A stretch of DNA of 64,000 bases from Prevotella sp. (lineage in GTDB: Bacteria > Bacteroidota > Bacteroidia > Bacteroidales > Bacteroidaceae): assembly GCA_017650905.1 (NCBI GenBank), contig JAGCDZ010000010.1, forward strand, positions 1 through 64,000. The letters are read 5' to 3'. The notes beneath the pieces are model-generated. The model saw nothing but the letters and a program-made list of their open reading frames with translations, ran no database searches and was not told where the DNA came from. Made by a program: the position numbers and the translations under genes. Positions 26,866 through 35,273 of this stretch are shown here, in pieces (within the stretch, counting starts at the first letter, position 1; the number at the start of each line of letters is the position of its first letter).

Positions 26866-28014
26866 TCATCCATTACCTTCCAGTCCTTGATACATCTCCA
26901 GCAGGGCCTCTACCACGTCCTGGTGTTCGTATTTCTCCTGAATCATCCTTCTGGCATTGGCAGCCATGGCTGTTGTTTTGTCAGGGTTGTCGATGAAATG
27001 GAGCATTGCCTCATAAAGGCTGTTCTTGTCGCGTGGTGGAATGATGACACCATTCTCTCCCTCCACAATAATCTCATTACACCCGTTGATATCAGTCACA
27101 ATCGAAGGCAGTCCCATGGCCCCGGCCTCCAAGACCACTCTCGGGAAGCCTTCCCTGTAACTGGGAAACACCAAGGCATCAGCTGCAGCGAGGTAGGGCC
27201 TCACATCCTTCTTATAGCCCACGTACGACACACTATCGTTGTTCCTGAAGAAGTTTTCATGCTCCTCTGTGATGGAACCCTGCTCCCTCTCAAACCATCC
27301 CACCAGCATCAGCTTACACTTCTTATTCATCCTGAGCAGTCTGTTCATTGCCTCAGCGAGTTCGTCCATGCCCTTGTCCTTCACGATTCTTCCGATAAAG
27401 ACAAAGGCAAACTCATCCGCCTCAATTCCTAATCTGCGCCGTGTCTCCTCACGCTGTGTCTGTCGACCCTCTGGAGAAAAATAGTGGGTATTGATACCGT
27501 TGATGTTACCGTTGTGTATCACTTTGAGCGGTTTCCGGGTGATGCCGTCTGCGATGAGCGTACGTTTCACCCCTTCCCCTTCAGGTATCACCTTATTGGC
27601 ACACAGACACGTCAGCCGTTCCATGCTCATCAGCACAAACCTGCCCACTCCGCTGGCTCCCTGATAGCGCAGCCCAGTCACCGTATAGATACGATGCGGA
27701 ACCCTGGTCACCAGTGCCGCCATCATTGCCAGCAGGCTACCCTTAGGCGTATTGGCATGCACGATAAAAGGCTTTTCCCGCTTGAAGATCTTGATCATGT
27801 GCCACAGGCATAGCAGGTCTCTGCTGAGAGAGATATCCCTGCGCATGGCAAGCTCTATTACTCTGATGCCTTCCCGTTTTTCCACTTTGTGCAACAGCCC
27901 AGTGTCTGCTGACAGGCCTATTACTTCATAATGATTATTAAGGTATTTCAGCTGTCCTCTCAACAACAAGAACAGACTGATGTCCGATGTGGTTACTCTA
28001 ATGAGTTTTTTCAT
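26866..28014 (-). CDS. Glycosyltransferase family 4
   Basis: A 382-residue GT-B transferase. The C-terminal nucleotide-sugar domain has VFIGRIVKDKGMDELAEAM, a SYREGFPRVVLEAGAMGLP motif with the two family glutamates, and a final helix. The N-terminal domain carries HANTPKGSLLAMMAA and TVTGLRYQG, as in enzymes that act early on undecaprenyl-linked sugars (PglA/EpsD-like). Acceptor and donor cannot be assigned. Last gene of the polysaccharide operon; its start overlaps the end of the acetyltransferase gene by 17 bases, indicating translational coupling. Confidence 0.9.
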   Translation of the reverse strand: MKKLIRVTTSDISLFLLLRGQLKYLNNHYEVIGLSADTGLLHKVEKREGIRVIELAMRRDISLSRDLLCLWHMIKIFKREKPFIVHANTPKGSLLAMMAALVTRVPHRIYTVTGLRYQGASGVGRFVLMSMERLTCLCANKVIPEGEGVKRTLIADGITRKPLKVIHNGNINGINTHYFSPEGRQTQREETRRRLGIEADEFAFVFIGRIVKDKGMDELAEAMNRLLRMNKKCKLMLVGWFEREQGSITEEHENFFRNNDSVSYVGYKKDVRPYLAAADALVFPSYREGFPRVVLEAGAMGLPSIVTDINGCNEIIVEGENGVIIPPRDKNSLYEAMLHFIDNPDKTTAMAANARRMIQEKYEHQDVVEALLEMYQGLEGNG

Positions 28015-28627
28015 ATTTGTTTATTTCAGCTTCTTCTATTCTTCTGATGACCTTACAGGGGTTGCCGTAGGCCACCACACCATCAGGGATGTCTTTCAGC
28101 ACGACGCTGCCTGCTCCTATGATGCTCCACTTGCCTACCTTCACGCCTTGCACAACCACGGCTCCCGCTCCAATCCAGGAACCTTCGCCAATGGTCAGCG
28201 ACCCGCAAAGTGTGGCATGAGGCGAAATATGTACATAGTCACCTGTCAGGCACTCATGCTCCACCACAGCCCCCGTATTGATAATGCAGTGACGCCCTAT
28301 CCGAGATCCGCTGTTCACGATGGTCCCTGCCATCAACACACTACCCTCACCTATCTCCGCAAATGGTGAGACGATGGCCGACTGGTGAATAGCCGTGCCG
28401 AACTTCATCCCAAGTTGTTGCAGTCTTTCAACCACTGTTTTCCGATTTTCAGCCTTGCCGATACACACAATAATCTCATCGTCCGTATTTAATTCGTGGC
28501 TAACCTCATTTTCCATCCATTTCGCGACATCGAGGTTGTCATCGTAGATGCCCGACACCTTTAGCCCCTGGCTCTCTAAGATATCTCTGACAACCCTCGC
28601 ATGTCCGCCTGCTCCATATAAATACAT
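27998..28627 (-). CDS. PglD/NeuD-family sugar O- or N-acetyltransferase
   Basis: A 209-residue protein with a short Rossmann-like N-terminal domain (MYLYGAGGHARVVRDILESQ) and a left-handed beta-helix of hexapeptide repeats (about 85-190: IGEGSVLMAGTIV, IGRHCIINTGAVVEHEC, IGEGSWIGAGAVVVQGVKVG). The catalytic His is in VEHEC. Such enzymes acetylate amino-sugars or sialic-type sugars with acetyl-CoA. Directly upstream is a scar made of fragments of the polymerase gene. Confidence 0.88.
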   Translation of the reverse strand: MYLYGAGGHARVVRDILESQGLKVSGIYDDNLDVAKWMENEVSHELNTDDEIIVCIGKAENRKTVVERLQQLGMKFGTAIHQSAIVSPFAEIGEGSVLMAGTIVNSGSRIGRHCIINTGAVVEHECLTGDYVHISPHATLCGSLTIGEGSWIGAGAVVVQGVKVGKWSIIGAGSVVLKDIPDGVVAYGNPCKVIRRIEEAEINKYEKTH

Positions 28628-28635
28628 CGCTTTAA

Positions 28636-28676
28636 CCTTTTATGATATTATAATAACATGTTTTCTTAGTAATTCT
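28636..28676 (-). pseudogene. Scar: joined ends of a deleted polymerase gene copy
   Basis: The 20 bases at 28636-28655 are identical to 30305-30324, the 3' end of the polymerase gene. The adjoining 22 bases at 28655-28676 match 31412-31433, the polymerase start codon region, with one difference. In transcription order this is the polymerase start joined to its last codons, so it is a ghost left by an internal deletion. It lies between the ATPase gene and the acetyltransferase, while an intact polymerase gene lies on the other side of the ATPase. Confidence 0.7.
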
Positions 28677-30120
28677 ATGCATGAAAAAGATCATCGATAT
28701 CCACCTCATTATTGACACTCTGCCATCCGGCATTGTGTACTAACCCTGAAGAAGTAACCATTGTCAATAGAAGAGACTTCTTGGTTTCAGTAACCTCACG
28801 GAATGTATCACGTCGTTCCAACATCCGCCCGGCATATTCTGTAGAAATGGCAAAGGGCTTATTGGTGAACTTCATTTCACAGAGGTTGATGGTCTTATCT
28901 CCACGGTCAATAATCAGGTCTATCTGAGCACCCTTGCGCTCTTCACCATCCTTATTCGTATAAGCCTTGCACGACCAAGAACATACATTTGTCAGGATGC
29001 CGCTGATACCCAATTTGTGTTTGATTTGAGGAAGGTGGTGCAGGCACACCTGTTCAAAGGCATAGCCCTCCCAACTGGAAATATCCTGCCCCAGATGACT
29101 CCAGTAATGTTCGTCACCCCCATGATAGTTCTTTACGAAACGGAGATAGAACAGAGAATAGAGGTCTGTTAGCTGATACATCATGTCACGTGCAGACTTT
29201 CCGAATGCATTATAACTACGTATAAAGTCACAATTACACAAATCATCGAGCACGTCGGAAAAATAGCCGTTATCTTCTACTCCTATTTCCCGAATCAGTT
29301 CCTGCCTTGTCATACCTTTCATCTGCTTTGAAAGCACCTCAACAACACGACGATAGAGGCGTGACTCTTTAAAAAGGGACTTATAGAGGAAGTCATACTC
29401 TTTCTGCAGTGGTGCATTCTCCGAAAAGAACAACGCGTCAATATTCTGAGCCACGCTCAAACTTCTGCTCATCATATCAAGGTAATAAGGTGTTCCACCA
29501 AGTGCCATATAGGTTTCTATGATATGCTGACGTGACAAATCGAAACCACGTAGCTTCAGGAACTCTTCCGTCTCACTGAGATTGAACGGTCGCAGATATA
29601 TCTGTTTTGTTACCCGATTGTGCAGTCCACCCTTATCACCGAGCAATTTGCTGGTCATCCAAGTAGTTGCCGACCCACACACTATCAGTTTAATATTGTC
29701 ATGCTTCGATGCCCAGCCATTCCAAAACAAATCAAAAGCTTTCAGGAATCGCGAACGGGGTGTATCTAGCCATGGCAGTTCATCGATGAAGATGTCTATA
29801 CGATCCTTGTCAAGTAATGTCTCAATATACTCACGCAGCATAAGGAAGGCATCCATCCAGTCCTTGGGAACTTTGTATTTCTTCTTGGCATAAATACTCA
29901 ACTGGTTTGCGAAGTTGGTCAACTGCTCCTTACGAGTTCCTTCGTAAATACCAGTTGTATAATAATCGTATTTGGCAGCAAACGTTTTGTCAATAAGGAA
30001 TGTCTTACCAATACGCCTACGTCCATAAACAGCGACCAACTCAGCCTTTGGTGAACTGATGATCTCCTGCAGAAGTGCAAGTTCTTGGTGCCTGCCCACC
30101 ATATCGTTCTTATTCTCCAT
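28675..30120 (-). CDS. AAA+ ATPase of the DUF234/PD-(D/E)XK type
   Basis: A 481-residue protein. Residues 8-200 form an archaeal-type ATPase domain with Walker A GRRRIGKT (33-40), Walker B IFIDELPWL and a sensor-like VCGSATTWM. A winged-helix region follows, then a C-terminal DUF234 domain ending in a nuclease-like IDLIIDRGDKTINLCEMKF. This family is expanded in Bacteroidota; its function is uncertain. It is unrelated to sugar synthesis. The ATG at 30144 falls within the -7 promoter element, so the next ATG (30120, MENKND) is the start. It has its own promoter element and an inverted repeat, and a scar downstream. Confidence 0.88.
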   Translation of the reverse strand: MENKNDMVGRHQELALLQEIISSPKAELVAVYGRRRIGKTFLIDKTFAAKYDYYTTGIYEGTRKEQLTNFANQLSIYAKKKYKVPKDWMDAFLMLREYIETLLDKDRIDIFIDELPWLDTPRSRFLKAFDLFWNGWASKHDNIKLIVCGSATTWMTSKLLGDKGGLHNRVTKQIYLRPFNLSETEEFLKLRGFDLSRQHIIETYMALGGTPYYLDMMSRSLSVAQNIDALFFSENAPLQKEYDFLYKSLFKESRLYRRVVEVLSKQMKGMTRQELIREIGVEDNGYFSDVLDDLCNCDFIRSYNAFGKSARDMMYQLTDLYSLFYLRFVKNYHGGDEHYWSHLGQDISSWEGYAFEQVCLHHLPQIKHKLGISGILTNVCSWSCKAYTNKDGEERKGAQIDLIIDRGDKTINLCEMKFTNKPFAISTEYAGRMLERRDTFREVTETKKSLLLTMVTSSGLVHNAGWQSVNNEVDIDDLFHA

Positions 30121-30141
30121 ACCAGTGTTTATTATTTTTTG

Positions 30142-30149
30142 CAAAGGTA
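30142..30149 (-). promoter_or_regulatory. -7 element of the DUF234 ATPase gene
   Basis: TACCTTTG on the minus strand, a perfect -7 box, 21 bases before the chosen ATG. The -33 box is poor. It shows the ATPase gene can be transcribed independently of the polysaccharide operon. Confidence 0.6.
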
Positions 30150-30189
30150 ATACTATTAATTGAAAAAAAGAAGAAAAAGTGGTTATTTT

Positions 30190-30226
30190 ACTGCGGTAAC
30201 CTATTTTTTTTTCGGGTTATCGCAGT
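30190..30226. promoter_or_regulatory. Inverted repeat upstream of the DUF234 ATPase
   Basis: ACTGCGGTAACC (30190-30201) and GGTTATCGCAGT (30215-30226) are inverted copies with one mismatch around a T-rich 13-base centre. It sits about 45 bases upstream of the -7 box, as an operator would. Confidence 0.55.
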
Positions 30227-30264
30227 GCTATACGCAATTTCCGTCATCTTTCATTATCATTAAG

Positions 30265-30288
30265 GTTAGGGTTAAAGTTAACGTTAGC
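30265..30288 (+). repeat. Hexamer repeat, four units
   Basis: GTTAGG, GTTAAA, GTTAAC and GTTAGC follow in register, between the polymerase stop and the ATPase operator. Same family as the arrays at 38277, 40081, 44017, 44289, 44889, 61130 and 61556. Confidence 0.7.
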
Positions 30289-30300
30289 AATTCTTCGTCA

Positions 30301-31416
30301 CTATCCTTTTATGATATTATAATAGAATGTAAACGCATAAAACGCCACCATCGCATAGCCCAACATCTGTTCGTGGTTCTCCCAGAACCGCTTTTTCATC
30401 AGCGGGTAGATGAGCACAATGGGCATGATAAACCATGATATCTGTGCCAGACGATTCGAGTAGCTCGCCCTGATCACCAGCACCCAGATGGCATTGGTTG
30501 CCAGATACACGTTATAGATCCAATGGTAATATTCATCCACAAAGTTCCGACGGAAGATGAAGTACCAACCCAATGCAACCGGCATTGCGCTATATAGCAG
30601 GAAGTCCCATCTGAAACCGATTTCCATCAGAGTCTCGTTGGTGTCTATATTTGTCACGGTAAGATAGTCTGTAAATCGTGTATTGTCTTCAAACATACTT
30701 AATCCTGCTAAGGCAGCCTGTATCGTATCTCCCACGAAATACGATACGATGACACACAATACCCATCCCGCTAAGTAATAATAACTGTTCTTCACGAAAT
30801 AGGCCAGCACCGCTGCCCCAATCATCATCCAAACCGACTGATGGAATCCCGCTGCTATCAGGCATAGCACTGCTGCCACCGGCAGATTCTCCACGTAGGT
30901 CATCGCTAAGATAAACACAGAGGCCCCCAACCCATTGCGGATGCCATTTGTGCCGTATGCCCAGAATGTAAACATACAGATAATCACCAGTAGCGGAATA
31001 TAGTAATACGAACGGAACATCCTCACCATCGCCAACCATATTGAACCCACATAGATGGTCGTACAACAAAGAAAGTATCCATGTTCATCCACCAGCTTCG
31101 CTAATAGCCTGGTCATATTTCCAAATGCCCACTCCCCCTCAAAGTGCCATCTTAACGGTTCTTCCGATGCCACCATTCGTCTGAAATCAGCAGCATATAC
31201 ACTCATGTCACCGAATTGCCATCCTGATACAGGCCGCAGGCCCATGTATAGGGTTAAGAGCACAACCACTGCCACACCCCACAGAGCGTTCAGCCTCACC
31301 GCGTCGCGCTGGAGTACCATCCCTGTAAAGCACTGCACCAGTGCAAGGATGAGCAACAGCAACACCCCATAGTTAAAAACCGGCGTATAGTCCGTTAAAC
31401 TTACAAAGTCAAACAT
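30301..31416 (-). CDS. EpsG/Wzy-like polysaccharide polymerase
   Basis: A 371-residue polytopic membrane protein with about ten helices and an early MGLRPVSGWQFGD.. YAADF loop, as in the EpsG family of Wzy-type polymerases. These join repeat units in the periplasm. The central charged loops (FRRMVASEEPLRWHFEGEW) match that pattern. Its presence is odd beside an ABC exporter, which normally works without Wzy. The start codon follows directly on a ghost of a GT2 3' end. A scar of the same gene lies beyond the ATPase gene. Confidence 0.8.
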   Translation of the reverse strand: MFDFVSLTDYTPVFNYGVLLLLILALVQCFTGMVLQRDAVRLNALWGVAVVVLLTLYMGLRPVSGWQFGDMSVYAADFRRMVASEEPLRWHFEGEWAFGNMTRLLAKLVDEHGYFLCCTTIYVGSIWLAMVRMFRSYYYIPLLVIICMFTFWAYGTNGIRNGLGASVFILAMTYVENLPVAAVLCLIAAGFHQSVWMMIGAAVLAYFVKNSYYYLAGWVLCVIVSYFVGDTIQAALAGLSMFEDNTRFTDYLTVTNIDTNETLMEIGFRWDFLLYSAMPVALGWYFIFRRNFVDEYYHWIYNVYLATNAIWVLVIRASYSNRLAQISWFIMPIVLIYPLMKKRFWENHEQMLGYAMVAFYAFTFYYNIIKG

Positions 31417-31422
31417 GTTTTC

Positions 31423-31500
31423 TCAGTAATTCTTCGTTACATTCATTAGTCACCGTGTCAGGCAGGGGTAATGCAATAATGTTGTCACGACGTTTTTCTC
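31423..31500 (-). pseudogene. Ghost of a GT2 gene 3' end
   Basis: Read on the minus strand these 26 codons give EKNVVTTLLHYPCLTR, a TGA in place of Trp, then LMNVTKNY and a stop. The intact GT2 at 32514 ends EKIIVTILLHSPRLTRWLMK, then VTKNF. The match also shows at DNA level. So a remnant of a related GT2 gene lies between the radical SAM gene and the polymerase. Confidence 0.75.
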
Positions 31501-31509
31501 TAAAGATTA

Positions 31510-32484
31510 TCAATCATTTTTGTTGCTTATTTGTTTTGCAATAGGAATTGTTTTTGAATATCGTCCATGGCTACAATATTTGCACGCTTCCACATAAGGT
31601 ATATAACCATAAAAAAATTTGAAGAGTCTCTTTTTTATTTCTTCAGAACTGACGGTATTGTCCAACAAGTCTACATAATCACTATCTCTTAGTGGAATTT
31701 TGCCAATGTTTGCACCATGAGAATTACGTGGACAATGAAATATCCGACCATACAGAAGGTTTTTACACGAGCCTGTGCTTTTTGATCTACAATTATAAAA
31801 CATCTCTCTCAATTCTGCTTTACTATAGTCCCTTATGACCAAATCTCCGAAATCATACCAAACTTCAATAGGAGCTATTTGATACCTAATGTTGTTTTGA
31901 CGCAATTGATTGATGAGTTCATCTTTTTTTCTCGATATAGGACCATAATCGCTGATGGTAATATGGAATTTTTTGTTTTTTAAGATATCAAGAATTCTTT
32001 CATCCTTTATTATCAACGTTCCGTTAGTAACAATATCTGAAATCATTATCTTATCTTCATTATTGATGATGCATAATACATCATATAGATGAGGATAGCA
32101 TAAAGGTTCTCCTCCTAAAAGGCGTATTTTGTAGATTGAGTCTACTGCGCTAGTCAAACTATTCAACATTAACACAATCTCATTTATATCAATGTGACGC
32201 AAAAGAGCTGCGGGATAGGAATCAATAAGTGCAGAACAACCTTTACATTTGAGTGTACATACAGTTGTAAGTGGTATTTCTATATATCTAACATTTAGCA
32301 CCTTACCTGTAAGAGCTAAATACAGTTGCATTGGACTTATTATTATTTTTTTTATATAGAATAATGAATAATAAGTCTTGATGCCTTTCCGTCGTACCTC
32401 CTCAATATTTTCTAACTCAATAATTTGAATTAGACACAATATGATTTCTTTGACTCTATAAATAAACAATAATAATCTATACAT
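31510..32484 (-). CDS. Radical SAM protein of the polysaccharide locus
   Basis: A 324-residue protein with the radical SAM cluster motif CTLKCKGC (Cys76, Cys80, Cys83) that binds a 4Fe-4S cluster and S-adenosylmethionine. IRLLGGEPLCYPHL is the usual GGE motif. Seven or so further Cys lie in the C-terminal half (CRSKSTGSCKNLLYGRIFHC and EACKYCSHGR), suggesting a second, SPASM-like cluster. Such enzymes occur sporadically in capsule and O-antigen loci, probably modifying a sugar or lipid intermediate; the reaction is unknown. It sits between an intact GT2 and a ghost of a related GT2 end. Confidence 0.82.
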   Translation of the reverse strand: MYRLLLFIYRVKEIILCLIQIIELENIEEVRRKGIKTYYSLFYIKKIIISPMQLYLALTGKVLNVRYIEIPLTTVCTLKCKGCSALIDSYPAALLRHIDINEIVLMLNSLTSAVDSIYKIRLLGGEPLCYPHLYDVLCIINNEDKIMISDIVTNGTLIIKDERILDILKNKKFHITISDYGPISRKKDELINQLRQNNIRYQIAPIEVWYDFGDLVIRDYSKAELREMFYNCRSKSTGSCKNLLYGRIFHCPRNSHGANIGKIPLRDSDYVDLLDNTVSSEEIKKRLFKFFYGYIPYVEACKYCSHGRYSKTIPIAKQISNKND

Positions 32485-32513
32485 AATTCAAAATTATTAT
32501 AGAGAACCAAACC

Positions 32514-33485
32514 TCAGAAATTTTTAGTGACTTTCATCAGCCACCGTGTCAAGCGGGGACTATGCAGTAATATGGTCACGATGATTTTCTCTAAAATATT
32601 GATACGCCAGTTCAGCCAATATGCTTTTAGGGTGTCATTTTCATATTTCTTGCATTGTGCAAAGACTGCACTTTCATCATTTGTCCCGTAATTCCTATTT
32701 TTCCAAAATATCATATCTTTGTAAAGTCGACTCAACAAATCACGGCTGTACTGCTTCTTGTTTTCTGGAAGATTAACATAATTATCATGGTACATCTTTA
32801 CAAGACATGAATAGGTAATATTCCAATAATCTGATTGGTGCATTAATGATGTCGGTCTTTGCATCCAAAAATACATCTCGCGATGTATGGCAACTACACT
32901 TTTTGCTTTCAAAAAAACGCGGATGTTATAATCGAAATCTTGGGCTGTTGGGTAGTTTCTGTTATAAATATCTTCTACCAACTCTCTTCTATAAAGTTTA
33001 TTCCAAACAAATCTGCGAATGTTACAGGTTACCAGATCAAAAATCCATGTTTCTTGCGGGATTTCCTCTATCGTCCCTTCTTTAGCAGTTATAATGTCCT
33101 CATTAAAAATATCAGTTTTTTTATAGTCTATAATCGCAATATCATATTTCTTAGGATAGTTTATACCTTGGTGAAGGGTTCTAACAGCATCCAAATGGAG
33201 GTAGTCATCACCATCAACAAACATCAGATAATTACCTTTTGCAACTTTTTGTCCAGAGTTTCTGGCAGCCCATAACCCTTGATTGTGCTGGTGAATAACC
33301 ATTGCCCTACTATCTTTTTCTGCAAAGTTATCGCAGATGTTCCCAGAATTATCAGTAGAACCGTCGTCCACTAAAATGATTTCCAGATGATAGTAGGTTT
33401 GAGCGGCAATAGTCTCTAAACATTTGGGCAGGTATGCCTCAATATTGTAAACAGATACTATTACGCTTATTAGTTCTTCTGTCAT
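32514..33485 (-). CDS. Glycosyltransferase family 2
   Basis: A 323-residue GT-A transferase of the CPS type: VSVYNIEAYLPKCLETIAAQ at the start, VDDGSTDNSG near residue 40, metal-binding DGDD near residue 92, then a helical C-terminal part. It closely resembles the GT2 at 36220, especially in the last 25 residues (LLHSPRLTRWLMKVTKNF). Donor sugar unknown. Its 3' end is the parent type of the ghost at 31423. Confidence 0.9.
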   Translation of the reverse strand: MTEELISVIVSVYNIEAYLPKCLETIAAQTYYHLEIILVDDGSTDNSGNICDNFAEKDSRAMVIHQHNQGLWAARNSGQKVAKGNYLMFVDGDDYLHLDAVRTLHQGINYPKKYDIAIIDYKKTDIFNEDIITAKEGTIEEIPQETWIFDLVTCNIRRFVWNKLYRRELVEDIYNRNYPTAQDFDYNIRVFLKAKSVVAIHREMYFWMQRPTSLMHQSDYWNITYSCLVKMYHDNYVNLPENKKQYSRDLLSRLYKDMIFWKNRNYGTNDESAVFAQCKKYENDTLKAYWLNWRINILEKIIVTILLHSPRLTRWLMKVTKNF

Positions 33486-33517
33486 CCTTTAAAAAAAATA
33501 TGGTGGATACAAAAATA

Positions 33518-34558
33518 TTATTTATTGTCTCTATTCATTTCTATGAGAATGCTCAAAGTCTCAGCAAGCCCTTCTTTTATTCCATAATGACCTTTCCATC
33601 CTAAAGAACGAAGTTTTTCATTTTTCAAGACACAGTTTATAGGTTTTGAATATAAGTGTTCTTCTGCTGTACTTAATTGTTCGTAAACGACACCTGTACC
33701 TGCTATTTCAGAAACACATCGTGCTATATCTGCTATTGTGCTGACACCACCTTCGTATGATACATTGTATGCCTCTCCGCACTTGCCCTTTGCTAATATC
33801 GTTAGCATGGCAGTTACTGCATCTATAACATGGCAGTAACCCCTGTATTGTTGTCCTTTACTCTTTAGGATGATATTCTCTTTATTTACAGCATTTCTTA
33901 AAAACTGAGCATGTGCCTTACTGTCGTCCATTGCCATAGTTGGACCATAAATGCTGCATAATCGTGCAATCAGAGCATTCACTCCAAATTCGTGACTATA
34001 ACTTTTTGCCAGAATTTCAGCATTCCGTTTGCTTTCAGGATAACAAGACCGTATCTGATTCATATCAATTGCTCCAAAGTCGTCTTCCGAATATTCATGG
34101 TTTCCATTGTTGCCATACACTTCAAAAGATGAAAGTAAAAGCATGCGAGTTTTTTTGTGTCTGACACAATAGTTAAGCATGTTGGTTGTTCCCTCAAATA
34201 TAGTTAACATAGTCTCCGTTGGGTTATTTGCATACATAATGGGATCTGCAGGGCTAGCTCCATGAATAATATAGTCCACGTCTATGGAATCATCGAGGGG
34301 GAAACGTATATCCTGTTCAATAATATGCAATAAAGAAGACTCCTCAAAGGCTTTAAATCTTTTCAATAACTTACTGCGATTTCTACCCAAAGCATATACA
34401 TCAAAACTATAGCCATATTTGTTAGCCAGCATGAGCATGTCAATCAGACAGGAACCGATCATTCCTGATGCACCTGTAACCAAAATACGCCCTCCGGTCA
34501 TTGGTAACTGACTGATTGATCTTACCAATGCTGCTGAATAGGTAGCGTTATTCACCAT
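33518..34558 (-). CDS. NAD-dependent epimerase/dehydratase (extended SDR)
   Basis: A 346-residue extended short-chain dehydrogenase. It has the NAD-binding GGRILVTGASGMIGS near residue 22, a catalytic YPESK motif (Tyr-X3-Lys) and a sugar-nucleotide domain ending with LRSLGWKGHYGIKEGL. It probably oxidises or epimerises a nucleotide-activated sugar or alditol. The frame runs up to 34612 inside the cytidylyltransferase gene, but the ATG at 34558 lies one base after that gene's TGA, giving tight coupling, so it was chosen. The neighbours (IspD/TarI-like and LicD) suggest it acts on a CDP-linked compound. Confidence 0.87.
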   Translation of the reverse strand: MVNNATYSAALVRSISQLPMTGGRILVTGASGMIGSCLIDMLMLANKYGYSFDVYALGRNRSKLLKRFKAFEESSLLHIIEQDIRFPLDDSIDVDYIIHGASPADPIMYANNPTETMLTIFEGTTNMLNYCVRHKKTRMLLLSSFEVYGNNGNHEYSEDDFGAIDMNQIRSCYPESKRNAEILAKSYSHEFGVNALIARLCSIYGPTMAMDDSKAHAQFLRNAVNKENIILKSKGQQYRGYCHVIDAVTAMLTILAKGKCGEAYNVSYEGGVSTIADIARCVSEIAGTGVVYEQLSTAEEHLYSKPINCVLKNEKLRSLGWKGHYGIKEGLAETLSILIEMNRDNK

Positions 34559-34559
34559 A

Positions 34560-35270
34560 TCAATGCATCCATTTATCCTTCTTTGCATTAAGAAGGGCTT
34601 TAAATATTTCAATGTCTTCAGTTGTCGTCAGTTTCAGATTCTTTTCAGACCCCTTTGACATATATAATTTTCTTCCTAATTCAATATACATAGTACAGGA
34701 GGCAACAGACTTTGTTATTCCTTTCTCCAATGCCTCAAAGTGAGCGTCCAATATATCCTTTAAGAAGAACGACTGAGGAGTTTGAGTTGTTTTTAGGTTA
34801 TCTCTTGGAACCTGTTCAATCGATGAGACAGAGTCATACGTTTTCAGCATAGCTGCCGTACACGGAACAACAGTAATGGCATTGCCATATCTCTTACATA
34901 CTCTTATGTTATCAGTAATGATTTCTTGACTCAACATGGGACGTGTGGCATCGTGAATCATAACTATGTCGTCTCCACTATGTCGCTTAAATATGTCTTG
35001 AAGTCCATTTCGGATAGAGTCTTGGCCGAAGTCGCCACCATCCACCACATTTTCAAGTTTCGTGATACCGAACTGTCTTGCATAAGCATACACCACTTCA
35101 TGCCATCCCTTCAAACAAACAATTTCTATACTATCCACCTCTGGGTGATTCTGGAAAGCCTCCATCGTATAAACAATGATAGGTTTGTCATACACATTAA
35201 TAAACTGCTTAGGGATATCTTGACCCATTCGGTCACCGATGCCTCCTGCAATGATAAGGGCTATATTCAT
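34560..35270 (-). CDS. IspD/TarI-family cytidylyltransferase
   Basis: A 236-residue CTP-dependent nucleotidyltransferase. Its start LIIAGGIGDRMGQDIPKQF has the CTP-binding loop and Lys, and HDATRPML holds the conserved Asp/Arg. The family contains IspD (isoprenoid path) and TarI/Bcs1-type enzymes that make CDP-ribitol. With LicD three bases upstream and an SDR enzyme one base downstream, a TarI-like role making a CDP-alditol or CDP-sugar for a phosphodiester-linked decoration is more likely than IspD. Substrate is inferred only. Confidence 0.85.
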   Translation of the reverse strand: MNIALIIAGGIGDRMGQDIPKQFINVYDKPIIVYTMEAFQNHPEVDSIEIVCLKGWHEVVYAYARQFGITKLENVVDGGDFGQDSIRNGLQDIFKRHSGDDIVMIHDATRPMLSQEIITDNIRVCKRYGNAITVVPCTAAMLKTYDSVSSIEQVPRDNLKTTQTPQSFFLKDILDAHFEALEKGITKSVASCTMYIELGRKLYMSKGSEKNLKLTTTEDIEIFKALLNAKKDKWMH

Positions 35271-35273
35271 TTT

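Noticed and set aside
30265..30288. Telomere-like repeat
   Set aside because: Only four degenerate units, and the same family is found inside bacterial coding regions.
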